A stretch of DNA of 64,000 bases from Intestinimonas timonensis (lineage in GTDB: Bacteria > Bacillota > Clostridia > Oscillospirales > Oscillospiraceae). The stretch lies in the NCBI RefSeq assembly GCF_900626145.1, contig NZ_LR130817.1, positions 1,083,562 through 1,147,561 of the forward strand, written 5' to 3'. Both the position numbers and the translations under genes were made by a program. Below the pieces are notes generated by a model. That model ran no database searches, was not told where the DNA came from, and saw only the letters and a program-made list of their open reading frames with translations. This document shows, one piece after another, positions 41,624 to 49,989 of the stretch (positions are counted from its first letter, which is position 1; each line of letters begins with the position of its first letter).

Positions 41624-42493
41624 TCAGTTCTCTTCCTCTACTTGTTCATATACGCCATACTCTGACCAGATCTGCTCCAGAGTGGCGAAGGTCTGGGCTA
41701 CATCAGCATTTTTCCGCCGCCCCACCGCCACAATGAGGGCGTTGATCAGGCTCAGCGGCGCCACCAGAGAGTCCACGAAGGAGGCCATATCGCTCTTGGC
41801 CAGGAGCGTAGCAGTCGCCATCTCCGCCAGAGGCGAGGTCTCCGAATCGGTGAGCGCTACCACGTTGGCCCCACGGTCCCGGGCGAAGCGCATGGCCTGC
41901 ACCGTCCGGCTGGAGTACCTAGGAAAACTGATACCGATGACCACGTCCTCCCGGCTGACCCTCAGCAGCTGCTCAAAGGTCTCGCTCACCGATGTGGTCC
42001 GAATCAGAACGACATCGTCAAAAATCAGATTGAAATAAAAGCCTAGGAAATCCGCCAGGGCCGCTGCCGAACGGGCGCCAACGATATAAATCCGTCGGGC
42101 GTCCAGGATGGCGTCCACCGCCCGGTTAAAGCCGGTCCTGTCCGCCTCTTCCAGAGTGAGTCTGATCTTTTCAATATCCGACTGCATCACGGTAGAGAGA
42201 ATATCGTGGTCCCCAATGCGGTCGTTGGCCACCTCAATTCGTTGGATGGAAGTGAGCTTGCTGCGGATCATCTCCTGCAGGGCCTTTTGCATACTGGGGT
42301 AGCCGTCGTAGCCCAATTCAGCGGCAAAGCGTACAACGGTGGACTCACTGACATTGACCGTCTTACCCAGACGGCTGGCCGTCATAAAAGCGGCCTTGTC
42401 ATAGGAGTCCAATATAAAACGGGCAATGAGCTTTTGCCCTTTTGAAAAGCTCGGCATCCGATTCTGGATGGCGGTCAGAACATCCCTTGACAT
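41624..42493 (-). CDS. RpiR/MurR-family regulator
   Basis: A 289-residue regulator. Residues 1-77 form an RpiR-type helix-turn-helix (MTASRLGKTVNVSESTVVRF), and about 110-250 a SIS sugar-phosphate-binding domain (RIYIVGARSAAALADFLGFY). Family members sense phosphosugars such as MurNAc-6-phosphate; no sugar genes lie nearby, so the ligand cannot be named. It is transcribed from the promoter at 42605 with a leader of about 105 bases that contains CGGACC/GGTCCG dyads. The flavoprotein gene begins one base later. Confidence 0.92.
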   Translation of the reverse strand: MSRDVLTAIQNRMPSFSKGQKLIARFILDSYDKAAFMTASRLGKTVNVSESTVVRFAAELGYDGYPSMQKALQEMIRSKLTSIQRIEVANDRIGDHDILSTVMQSDIEKIRLTLEEADRTGFNRAVDAILDARRIYIVGARSAAALADFLGFYFNLIFDDVVLIRTTSVSETFEQLLRVSREDVVIGISFPRYSSRTVQAMRFARDRGANVVALTDSETSPLAEMATATLLAKSDMASFVDSLVAPLSLINALIVAVGRRKNADVAQTFATLEQIWSEYGVYEQVEEEN

Positions 42494-42604
42494 ATAGGGG
42501 TACCCTCACATTTCCTCCCCGGTTTGCTCCGGGCTACTGTTCGGACCTATGCGGTCCGGCACTGCGGGTGTACGCCGTCTTCCGGCAAAGACCCAACAGA
42601 TATT

Positions 42605-42633
42605 ATCATAACGGGAAACGGGAGGAAAATCAA
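42605..42633 (-). promoter_or_regulatory. Promoter of the murR-like gene
   Basis: The minus strand reads TTGATT, 17 bases, then TATGAT. A GC palindrome (CGGACC, five bases, GGTCCG; 42542-42558) lies downstream in the leader and could be an autoregulatory site. Confidence 0.65.
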
Positions 42634-42670
42634 GCATGATCTGCAAGATGTGACCTTTTCTCCTGCATGC

Positions 42671-43366
42671 TCACAGAGACTTGAGAATGGCGACCTCTTC
42701 ATCGGTGAGATAGCGCCACTTCCCCAGCTTGAGTCCGCCTAGCTGGACCTGGCCTTCCCGGACCCTCCGAAGCGCCTTCACGGTCAGTCCTACCTGCTGA
42801 CACATCCGGCGGATCTGCCGATTTTTTCCCTCATGAATCTGGAAGGAGAGCAGATTGGGACCCAACCGGTCCACCTTGGCCGGCGCCAGAGCCACACCGT
42901 CTAATTCCATGGGACCGTTGAGCACCGGCAGCGCAGCCTCAATATCCCCAGTGACCATCACTAAGTACTGCTTGTCCACCTCATGGCTGGGGTGGATGAG
43001 CCTGTGGGTGAGCGCCCCGTCGTTGGTGAGGAGGAGCAGTCCCTCCGAATCCAGGTCCAACCGGCCCACCGGCCACACCCGGACCCCGCAGTCGGTCACA
43101 AGCTGGGCCACCGTGGGACGTCCCTCCTCGTCGGAGAGGGTAGTCACATAGCCTCTTGGCTTGTTGAGCATGAGATAAACCGGCTCCGCTGCCGGACCTA
43201 CCTCCACCCCGTCCAGGGCCACCCGGTCCCGGGTCAGATCGGCTTTGTCACCCAGCTTGGCGGTCTGGCCGTTGACGGTGACCCGCCCGGCCTCGATATA
43301 GTCTTCCGCTGTCCGCCGGGAGCAGAGTCCGGCGGCGGAGAGCAGCTTTTGCAGGCGTTCCTCCAT
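42671..43366 (-). CDS. rluB: Ribosomal large-subunit pseudouridine synthase B type
   Basis: A 231-residue RsuA/RluB-family enzyme. An S4 RNA-binding domain comes first (RLQKLLSAAGLCSRRTAEDY) and the catalytic domain holds the active aspartate in PVGRLDLDSEGLLLLTND. NRQIRRMCQQVGLTVKALRR is typical of the RluB/RsuA branch. The exact uridine target is inferred from the family. It follows dacF by 33 bases. Confidence 0.94.
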   Translation of the reverse strand: MEERLQKLLSAAGLCSRRTAEDYIEAGRVTVNGQTAKLGDKADLTRDRVALDGVEVGPAAEPVYLMLNKPRGYVTTLSDEEGRPTVAQLVTDCGVRVWPVGRLDLDSEGLLLLTNDGALTHRLIHPSHEVDKQYLVMVTGDIEAALPVLNGPMELDGVALAPAKVDRLGPNLLSFQIHEGKNRQIRRMCQQVGLTVKALRRVREGQVQLGGLKLGKWRYLTDEEVAILKSL

Positions 43367-43399
43367 GAGGGCACCTCTTTCTTCAGATGTACGGGCGGG

Positions 43400-44500
43400 C
43401 TACCCCGCCCAGGGAAACAGTGACCACAGCCGCTCCAGAGGACCGGCCTCAGGTGCCTGATCGGAATGGACTCCGGCGGCACACACCAGAGAGGTCTCCC
43501 CAATGATCGCCCCGTCCAGAGTAAATACCAGGGCACCCACCGGCACATCGTCGGCCACCGGTGTCTGGAGACCATCGGGCAGCTTCAGCTCAGCCTGGAC
43601 CTGCTCGGACTCCGTCAGCGGATACCACACCTCCTCCGACGTTTGCACCGGGACTGCTGGCACCAGGGACCCGGAGGTCTTCACCAGTCCCACCGTTTTA
43701 CCAGCACTGGCCAGTAAGCACCGGGGATAGGTCTCAAAGCCATACTCAAAGAGGGCAGCGTGATCCTCCCAGTCGTTTGGGTCGTTGAGCGTGACGCACA
43801 GCAGCAACTGGCCGTCCCGCCGGGCGGCTGACACCAGCGTACGCCCAGAGGATCGGGTATACCCTGTCTTCATGCCCACGCATTCAGGATAGAGACTCAG
43901 CAGCTTGTTATGGTTGACAAAGGTTCGTGTTCCTATGGTGGCCGACTTGGTGGAGACTATTTTGGCCACCAGCTCGTTGTCCATGCAGGCCGCCGCCAAA
44001 ACAGCCATGTCGGCAGCCGTGGAATAATGATTCTCGTCATCTAAACCATTGGGATTGGCAAACCGGGTGTCCGCCATCCCAAGAGCCTGGGTCTTTTCGT
44101 TCATCCGGGCCACGAAGGGCTCCACATTCCCGGCGCAGTACCGCGCCAAGGCCAGAGCGGCGTCGTTTCCCGACTGGAGCAACAGGCCATAGAAGAGAGC
44201 CTCCACCGTGACGTTCTCCCCTACCTTCAGATACATGGAGGAGCCCTCCGTGAGGGTGTCCTCCCGCAGGATCTCCACCTTGGCGCTCAGGTCGGTAACC
44301 GACTCCGCCGCCACCAGAGCCGTCATGAGCTTGGTGGTACTGGCAATGCCCCGGCGGGTATGGGCGTCTTTTTCATAAAGGACCCGGCCGCTCTCGGCAT
44401 CCACCAGAATGGCGGAGGACGCCGATGTGACCGGCTCCGCCGCCTGGGCGGCGGGACAGAGCAGCAAAAAAGCCAGCAAAAGGGCGGCAAAGCGCTTCAA
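43400..44500 (-). CDS. dacF: D-alanyl-D-alanine carboxypeptidase (DacF type)
   Basis: A 366-residue penicillin-binding protein trimming peptidoglycan peptides. A signal peptide is clear (MKRFAALLLAFLLLCPAAQA). The active-site motifs are ASTTKLMTALVAAE (SxxK), LLQSGNDAALAL (SxN) and GMKTGYTRSSGRT (KTG). The C-terminal domain follows, but no clear amphipathic anchor helix is seen. Its position after scpAB, DUF2953 and ytfJ matches sporulation-associated dacF order in Clostridia. Confidence 0.95.
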   Translation of the reverse strand: MKRFAALLLAFLLLCPAAQAAEPVTSASSAILVDAESGRVLYEKDAHTRRGIASTTKLMTALVAAESVTDLSAKVEILREDTLTEGSSMYLKVGENVTVEALFYGLLLQSGNDAALALARYCAGNVEPFVARMNEKTQALGMADTRFANPNGLDDENHYSTAADMAVLAAACMDNELVAKIVSTKSATIGTRTFVNHNKLLSLYPECVGMKTGYTRSSGRTLVSAARRDGQLLLCVTLNDPNDWEDHAALFEYGFETYPRCLLASAGKTVGLVKTSGSLVPAVPVQTSEEVWYPLTESEQVQAELKLPDGLQTPVADDVPVGALVFTLDGAIIGETSLVCAAGVHSDQAPEAGPLERLWSLFPWAG

Positions 44501-44597
44501 GGGGCATCACCTCAACAGATAGATGCCGTTAGTATGCCTGCCGCGCCCCTGGATTATCCCGCTCCCCGTTCCGGTCAGTCACAGACGTGAGGACTGG

Positions 44598-45008
44598 TTA
44601 CTCTGCGAATTCCTTCTTTTCTTTGTCCTGCTTCTCGATGAAGCCTGTGACCTTGTCGAACATCTCCGGCACCAGCTCCACCACCCGGTCCACTGCGTTG
44701 CCGGCGGGAGGTGCCACAGGCAGCAGCTTCACAGAGTCCCCTTTGATAATCAGGAAGGCTACCGGAGCAATGTTGACACCGGCGCCGCTGCCGCCGCCGA
44801 AGGAGTTATCAGCGTCGGGCTTCTGGTTTTTAGTGGTGAAATCGCTGCCGCCGGAGGCAAAGCCGAAGGACAGCCGGGACACCGGGATGAGGGTCACGCC
44901 GTCGTCGGTGTGGATGGGAGTGCCCACGATGGTGTTGACATCCACCATCTCCCGGATCTTCTGCATAGTGGTGGACATAAGTTCACTGATGGGATGGTTC
45001 TTTTCCAT
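44598..45008 (-). CDS. ytfJ: Spore protein YtfJ (GerW family)
   Basis: A 136-residue protein starting MEKNHPISELMSTTMQKI. It has the family's TIVGTPIHTDDGVTLIPVSR and GGSGAGVNIAPVAFLIIKGD segments. YtfJ/GerW is made in the forespore and is required for normal germination in Bacillus. ATG at 45008 was chosen on family alignment; it overlaps the DUF2953 stop by 26 bases. It is followed by dacF after a 97-base gap with no clear signal. Confidence 0.94.
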   Translation of the reverse strand: MEKNHPISELMSTTMQKIREMVDVNTIVGTPIHTDDGVTLIPVSRLSFGFASGGSDFTTKNQKPDADNSFGGGSGAGVNIAPVAFLIIKGDSVKLLPVAPPAGNAVDRVVELVPEMFDKVTGFIEKQDKEKKEFAE

Positions 45009-45639
45009 ACGGTACCGCCCTTTCTGTTGTGTGTTTGGCCGTTTTTTCCGTCTCATTCTGCCGCCGCCAGCGGAGTAGCACACCCAGCGCCTGCCACCCG
45101 AAGCGCAGCGCGAAGGTCACACCCTGCCCCACGGTCAGGGACAGGGCCACCTTGGCCTGCACCTCTGAGTGGGCCCGCTGAAAGTCTGCCGCCGTTCGGA
45201 TGTCGCGCTGGCGGATATGGAAATTCTGCTCCAAAAGGGGTAGGACCATACCGATGATGGCATTGGCGCTGCCAAAGGCCACCGCCACAGAGGCCGGATC
45301 GCTGCCGGCCAACAGGATGTGGGCCTCCAGCAGGTCCACAGAGATCTTTCGCCGAAGGCTGCCTGCCGCCCGCAGGGCCACTGGCATCAGCTCCCAGAGG
45401 AGGGACAGCTTCTCACCGGTGTCCGGTTCCGGCTCCTCCTGCTTCTTCTGCGGCTTTTGCTTTGCAGGCTTTTTCTCCTTCTTTTTCCTCTGTTTCAAAG
45501 GATAGACCTGCAACGCTGCCGGGCCCGTCCGTAGGCGGACTGTGAGCTGCCGGTCATCATATTCCGCCCTCACTCCGACCCGGATCAGGGACACCAGGAA
45601 CAAGGCGACCAAGATGCATGCCAGGACCACCCAGATCAC
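44983..45639 (-). CDS. DUF2953 domain protein
   Basis: A 218-residue protein with an N-terminal membrane segment (MIWVVLACILVALFLVSLI), a Lys/Glu-rich stretch (KKKEKKPAKQKPQKKQ) and a conserved core with DLLEAHILLAGSDPASVAVA and a C-terminal WQALGVLLRW. This is DUF2953, the YtfI family, found beside ytfJ in spore formers, so a sporulation role is likely. No biochemical function is known. It begins six bases after scpB. Confidence 0.88.
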   Translation of the reverse strand: MIWVVLACILVALFLVSLIRVGVRAEYDDRQLTVRLRTGPAALQVYPLKQRKKKEKKPAKQKPQKKQEEPEPDTGEKLSLLWELMPVALRAAGSLRRKISVDLLEAHILLAGSDPASVAVAFGSANAIIGMVLPLLEQNFHIRQRDIRTAADFQRAHSEVQAKVALSLTVGQGVTFALRFGWQALGVLLRWRRQNETEKTAKHTTERAVPYGKEPSHQ

Positions 45640-45645
45640 ACGGCC

Positions 45646-46314
45646 TCAGCCTCCCTCCCCGGCACCCATCTCAACCCGGGCCAGGGTCTCAGCGGCCGAG
45701 CGCAGCTCCTCCTCGGTGGGTTCCTCGCCCTCTTCACGAAGATCACGCAGCTTTTCCAGCGCCGCCTGCATATCCATACTCAGCTGACCCTCCTCCGGCG
45801 CGGCGGCGGGGAGCTCCGGGAGCTCGTCCAGGCTGCTCAGGCCAAAGGAGCGCAGAAAGGTGGGCGTGGTGCGGTAGAGGATGGGCCGGCCGGGCACAGC
45901 CAAGCGGCCACACTCTTCGATGAGTTCCCTGTCCAACAGCAGACCAACGGTGTAGGCGCTGTCCACACCCCGGACCTGGTCTACGTAGGCACGGGTGGTG
46001 GGCTGGTAGTATGCGATGATGGCCAGTACCTCCAGGGCGGGGGGGGACAGCTTGGGCGGGCGCCGACTCTCAAAGGTCTTTCGAATGAGGTCGGCATGCT
46101 CCGGCGCCGAACAGAGCTGATAGCTGGTGTCCAGACGCACCAGCCGGATACCCCGCCGGTGGTAGCTGTAATCATCCATAAGTTTCTGGGCCACTGCGTC
46201 CGCCGTGGCCCGGTCGATCTCCAGAGCAAGGCATAACCGCTCCACACCCACCGGCTCACCGGCTGCGAATAGGATTCCCTCCATGGCCGATTCGATCTCT
46301 TTCAAATCTGTCAA
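45646..46314 (-). CDS. scpB: Segregation and condensation protein B
   Basis: ScpB joins ScpA and SMC in chromosome condensation. The protein has 222 residues with two winged-helix domains; KEIESAMEGILFAAGEPV and ALEVLAIIAYYQPTTRAYVDQVRGV are family signatures. I chose a TTG start at 46314 because AAGGAGG lies about five bases before it and the family begins near this point. ATG at 46347, overlapping scpA, is the alternative and adds 11 residues. Confidence 0.95.
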   Translation of the reverse strand: MTDLKEIESAMEGILFAAGEPVGVERLCLALEIDRATADAVAQKLMDDYSYHRRGIRLVRLDTSYQLCSAPEHADLIRKTFESRRPPKLSPPALEVLAIIAYYQPTTRAYVDQVRGVDSAYTVGLLLDRELIEECGRLAVPGRPILYRTTPTFLRSFGLSSLDELPELPAAAPEEGQLSMDMQAALEKLRDLREEGEEPTEEELRSAAETLARVEMGAGEGG

Positions 46315-46336
46315 AGGCTCCTCCTCCTTCCGTGCG

Positions 46337-47134
46337 TCAGTAGGCATCGGTGGAGAACTCCATCTGGGTCTCCCCTTCCCCGGTACAGGTCACTGTGCAA
46401 TCGGTGTCGGTACCTGCCAGACGAATACGCCGTGCCTTGCACAGCTCCAGCACGGCGATAAAGGTGGCCACCACCTCCGAGCGGCTTCGGTTACCCTGGA
46501 ACAGGGCACGGAACCGGGTAACACCAAAGCGAACCAGCCGCTGGATCAGTTCGGCGGCCTTGTCCGACACCGGATAGGGCTCCCGCCCCACAATGCCGTC
46601 AAAAGCGCTCACCGGAGGCGGCAGCAAAGTGCCCATCCGCTCCCGCACCGCCAGCATGGCCCGGCGCAGATCGTCCTTATCGTGGACATAGCAATAGGTA
46701 CGGTCAGTGGGCATAGCCTCCGGCCCCTTGGTGATGTAGTCCCTGCCCAGCTCGAACCGGTCGGAGAGCTCCGGTACCACCGCCTTGATTTTTAGATAGT
46801 CCTCGTGGCGTTGGTGGGCTTCCAGAGAGCCGATGAGCTGTTCCATCTCAGAGAGGGCCTCCTCATCGTGGATGGAGAGAAGCATCCGGGACTTGATGAA
46901 AACCAGCTGGGCCGCCATGGTGACGAACTCACTGGCCACCTCCAGGTCCAGCTCCTTCCGCCGGTCCATCCAGGCCAGATACTGATCCAGGATCACGGAG
47001 ATCTGGATATCCTTAATCTCCATCTTGTTCTTGCTCAGCAGAGCCAGGATGAGGTCCAGCGGTCCGGTGAAGTCCTCCAGGTCCTCCGCCTTGGCCTTCA
47101 CCACTTTTTCCAGATGATAGATGGGTCCGTCCAA
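46337..47134 (-). CDS. scpA: Segregation and condensation protein A
   Basis: ScpA is the kleisin that bridges SMC heads. The protein has 265 residues with the N-terminal SMC-binding region (DFTGPLDLILALLSKNKMEI), a helical middle (SEFVTMAAQLVFIKSRMLL) and a C-terminal winged helix. The start appears to be TTG at 47134 with AAGGAAG upstream. It follows the site-2 protease gene by 21 bases and precedes scpB, the invariant pair. Confidence 0.96.
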   Translation of the reverse strand: MDGPIYHLEKVVKAKAEDLEDFTGPLDLILALLSKNKMEIKDIQISVILDQYLAWMDRRKELDLEVASEFVTMAAQLVFIKSRMLLSIHDEEALSEMEQLIGSLEAHQRHEDYLKIKAVVPELSDRFELGRDYITKGPEAMPTDRTYCYVHDKDDLRRAMLAVRERMGTLLPPPVSAFDGIVGREPYPVSDKAAELIQRLVRFGVTRFRALFQGNRSRSEVVATFIAVLELCKARRIRLAGTDTDCTVTCTGEGETQMEFSTDAY

Positions 47135-47155
47135 CGGCGTCTTCTTCCTTTCGTC

Positions 47156-47833
47156 TTATGTGAGCAGATAGTAGGGCCAGGCCGCTCCCTGGAGCAGCAG
47201 GTCCAGTACCCAGGTCCGCGCGGCACTCAGAGGAGCGCTGAACACCCCCAGCCAGAGCAAGACCATAAGGAGGAGCATCCCCCACCGCTCATAGCGCATG
47301 AGCTGATAGTAGGCCCGGTCGGGCAAAAAGGCGCCCAACACTTTGGAGCCGTCCAGCGGTGGGAACGGGATCAGGTTGAAAATGCCCAGGCCCACATTGA
47401 GCACGGCCAGCGTCTCGCAGAAGCCGATGATCCCCTCCAGAAGGACGGAACCGGGATGATAAAAGGCCAGCAATACCGCCCGGAGCAGCAATGCCAGATA
47501 GGCCATGACCAGATTGGATACCGGTCCCGCCAGTGCGGTGATGGCCATGCCCAGCTTTGGCTTTCGGAAATACCGCGGGTCCACCGGCACCGGCTTGGCC
47601 CAGCCGAACCCAGCCACCAGCATCATGAGGGCGCCGAAGGGGTCGATGTGCCGCAAGGGATTCAGGGAAAGCCGGTGGAGCCGCTTGGCGGTGGGGTCCC
47701 CCAAAGCACAGGCCGCCAGGCCGTGGCAGGTCTCGTGGACGGTGAGGCACAGCAGGATAGCCGCCACCGACAGCAGTAGGTCTATGAGTCCGGCCCAGTC
47801 CATATGTTGCGCAAAATCGGAAAAGTTACCCAA
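47156..47833 (-). CDS. Site-2 protease family membrane metalloprotease (M50)
   Basis: A 225-residue polytopic membrane protein. The zinc motif HETCHGLAACALGD (HExxH) lies in the first membrane helix after the start, and the third ligand in NLIPFPPLDGSKV. This is the Rip/YwhC-like branch common beside scpAB. The substrate is unknown. The start is TTG at 47833, fixed by AAAGGAGG eight bases upstream and overlapping the phosphatase gene by eight bases. Confidence 0.92.
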   Translation of the reverse strand: MGNFSDFAQHMDWAGLIDLLLSVAAILLCLTVHETCHGLAACALGDPTAKRLHRLSLNPLRHIDPFGALMMLVAGFGWAKPVPVDPRYFRKPKLGMAITALAGPVSNLVMAYLALLLRAVLLAFYHPGSVLLEGIIGFCETLAVLNVGLGIFNLIPFPPLDGSKVLGAFLPDRAYYQLMRYERWGMLLLMVLLWLGVFSAPLSAARTWVLDLLLQGAAWPYYLLT

Positions 47834-48554
47834 ACTCCGGGCCTCCTTTTGTGTGGTCCGGGGGCAGGAGCTTTCCCCGCAGTGCGGTGAGCTCTTCCTC
47901 CGTCAAGCCGATCGCCTGGAGATAGCCTGAGACAGAGCCATACTTCTCCTCCAGCAGATCCAGGCAGTCGCTCAGATATTCCGCCTTGGATGCGCCGGCA
48001 AAGGCAGAGAGTGTGGGGACTTTGGTCTTGATCTGCCGAATGATGTCAGCCAGATAGGTCTCTGACACCTGGTAGTCGGCCAGCAGATCGGCCCGCTCCA
48101 CACCGGCAAGACCCAGCAGCAAGGCGGCCATCAGGCCGGTGCGATCCTTTCCCGCCGTGCAGTGGAAAAGGACACCGGCTGGAGCGCAAGCCACGGTCCG
48201 CAGAGCCCTGGCCACCAGGTCAGAGCCGTCCAGCATCCGAAAATAGCCCTGCCCCACATCCGTCTCCAGATTGGGCATACCATCTCCCTCTGACAGGAGC
48301 GGACAGTGGAAGTAGTAAAAGCCAGGCTGGGAAGCAAGCTGGTCGGGCTTGCGCCTGGTCTCCGCCTCGCTGCGCAGGTCCACCACCGTTGTGATGTCCC
48401 GGTCCAGAAGCCACCGGAGATCCTCCTCTGTCAGGTGCTCTGGGTTATCCCCCCGAAGGAGCTTCTCCCAGAGCGTCTCCCCGCCCCCGGAGACGGGATA
48501 GCCACCCAGGTCCCGCAGGTTGTACATTCGTCCAAGCGGAATGTGCCGCAGCAT
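47826..48554 (-). CDS. Tyrosine-protein phosphatase, DSP-like
   Basis: A 242-residue phosphatase of the Tyr_phosphatase3/LipA-like group. RMYNLRDLGGYPVSGG at the start and the P-loop LFHCTAGKDRTGLMAALLL (Cys-x5-Arg) identify it. Members act on phosphotyrosine or phosphoinositides; the substrate is not predictable. It has its own promoter at 48582 and precedes the M50 protease and scpAB. Confidence 0.92.
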   Translation of the reverse strand: MLRHIPLGRMYNLRDLGGYPVSGGGETLWEKLLRGDNPEHLTEEDLRWLLDRDITTVVDLRSEAETRRKPDQLASQPGFYYFHCPLLSEGDGMPNLETDVGQGYFRMLDGSDLVARALRTVACAPAGVLFHCTAGKDRTGLMAALLLGLAGVERADLLADYQVSETYLADIIRQIKTKVPTLSAFAGASKAEYLSDCLDLLEEKYGSVSGYLQAIGLTEEELTALRGKLLPPDHTKGGPEFG

Positions 48555-48581
48555 ATCTCCGCCCCCTTTCGTACGTTCGAC

Positions 48582-48610
48582 ATTATATCAGTTTGTGCCC
48601 AAAAGCACAA
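48582..48610 (-). promoter_or_regulatory. Promoter of the phosphatase-protease-scpAB unit
   Basis: The minus strand reads TTGTGC, 17 bases, then TATAAT, about 28 bases before the phosphatase ATG. TTGTGC and GCACAA form a small dyad over the -35 region. Confidence 0.7.
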
Positions 48611-48621
48611 GGCGCAGCTGG

Positions 48622-49380
48622 TCACACCACCCGGCTGCGCAGGGTACCAATGCCCTGGATCTCCACCTCTACGGTGTCACCGGGCACCATGGGACCGATG
48701 CCGGCTGGCGTGCCGGTAGCCACCAGATCACCAGGCTCCAGAGTCATGGAGGCAGTGATAAAGGCCAGCATCTCGGGGATCTTGGTCATAAACAGAGACG
48801 TCCGGGACGACTGGACTGTTTTGCCGTTGAGGCGGGTCTCCAGCAGCAGGTTGGTGGGGTCCACCTCGTCGGTAACCACCGGCCCAACCGGCGCAAAGCC
48901 ATCCATGCACTTACCTCGGGTCCACTGGCCGTCTCCCTTCTGGATATCCCGAGCGGTGACATCATTCAGGCAGGTGAAACCCAGAATGTAATTCCACACC
49001 TCATTGGGCTTTAAGTTCTTGGCCTCTTTCTTGATCATAATGGCAAGCTCGCCCTCATAGTCCAGACGAGTGACAAAATCCGGGGCGTGGACCTCTCCCT
49101 CTGGGTCATTGACGCAGTTGGGGGTCTTGATAAAGAGGATGGGCTGCTCGGGCACACCCTCCCCCATCTCCTCAGCGTGGTCCTTGTAGTTCTTGCCCAC
49201 ACACACAATCTTCCCCGGCTCACAGGGCGCCAGGAGCCGACATTTCTCCAGCTCCCAGGTCTTGCCGTCATAGTACTCAGTATCCCCGGCATACGGGGGG
49301 CATTTCAGGGTGTGGACCGTCTCTCCGTCCAGCACCCCCCAGCGGACCTTGCCCAGCCGCTCCACGCGGACATATCTCAT
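48622..49380 (-). CDS. Fumarylacetoacetate hydrolase family protein
   Basis: A 252-residue metal-dependent hydrolase/decarboxylase. GKIVCVGKNYKDHAEEMGE and LDYEGELAIMIKKEAKN carry the acidic metal ligands, and TARDIQKGDGQWTRGK and VATGTPAGIGPM complete the family pattern. Related enzymes hydrolyse acylpyruvates or decarboxylate oxaloacetate; the actual substrate is unknown. The ATG of this gene overlaps the engB stop by four bases. Confidence 0.93.
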   Translation of the reverse strand: MRYVRVERLGKVRWGVLDGETVHTLKCPPYAGDTEYYDGKTWELEKCRLLAPCEPGKIVCVGKNYKDHAEEMGEGVPEQPILFIKTPNCVNDPEGEVHAPDFVTRLDYEGELAIMIKKEAKNLKPNEVWNYILGFTCLNDVTARDIQKGDGQWTRGKCMDGFAPVGPVVTDEVDPTNLLLETRLNGKTVQSSRTSLFMTKIPEMLAFITASMTLEPGDLVATGTPAGIGPMVPGDTVEVEIQGIGTLRSRVV

Positions 49381-49976
49381 CGGAATCCCTCCCCAATGTG
49401 TTCGGCCAGCTCACCCAGCAGAGCGTCCCGGCCTTCCCCCTTCTCAGCTGAGAAGGGAATTACCTTTACAGATTCGTCCAGCTCCAGTGTGTCACGGATC
49501 CGCTGGAGATTGGGCTCAATCTCGCTTTTCTTCAGCTTGTCCAGCTTGTTGGCCACCACCACAAAGGGACGGCCGGTCTCTTTGAACCAGTTGCCCATGG
49601 TGCAGTCGTCCGCCGTTGGCTTGTGCCGGGCATCCACCAGCATGCACCCCAGGGTCATGAGGCTGGGATCATCAAACCAGGCCTGGATGAGCCGACCCCA
49701 CCGTGCCTTCTCCGCCTGGGAGACCTTGGCATAGCCGTAGCCTGGCAGGTCTACAAGGTAGAATTTCCCATCGATCTTAAAATAGTTGATGTGGGTGGTC
49801 TTCCCCGGCGCACTGCCCACCCGGGCAAAGTTCTTGCGGCCCAGGAGGCGGTTGATTACCGAGGATTTGCCCACATTGGAGCGGCCGGAAAAGACGATCT
49901 GAGGCAGCCCGTCCCGGGGAAAGTCCTCTTTTTTCGCCGCGGAGCGGACAAATTCCGCCATTTGTAAATTGATCAT
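49377..49976 (-). CDS. engB: Ribosome biogenesis GTP-binding protein YsxC/EngB
   Basis: EngB is an essential GTPase for 50S subunit assembly. The protein has 199 residues with IVFSGRSNVGKSSVINRLL (G1), GKTTHINYF (G2), VDLPGYGYAKVSQ (G3) and ANKLDKLKKSE (G4). It follows lon by 13 bases, the conserved tig-clpPX-lon-engB order. Confidence 0.97.
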   Translation of the reverse strand: MINLQMAEFVRSAAKKEDFPRDGLPQIVFSGRSNVGKSSVINRLLGRKNFARVGSAPGKTTHINYFKIDGKFYLVDLPGYGYAKVSQAEKARWGRLIQAWFDDPSLMTLGCMLVDARHKPTADDCTMGNWFKETGRPFVVVANKLDKLKKSEIEPNLQRIRDTLELDESVKVIPFSAEKGEGRDALLGELAEHIGEGFR

Positions 49977-49989
49977 GGCTCCTCCCCCA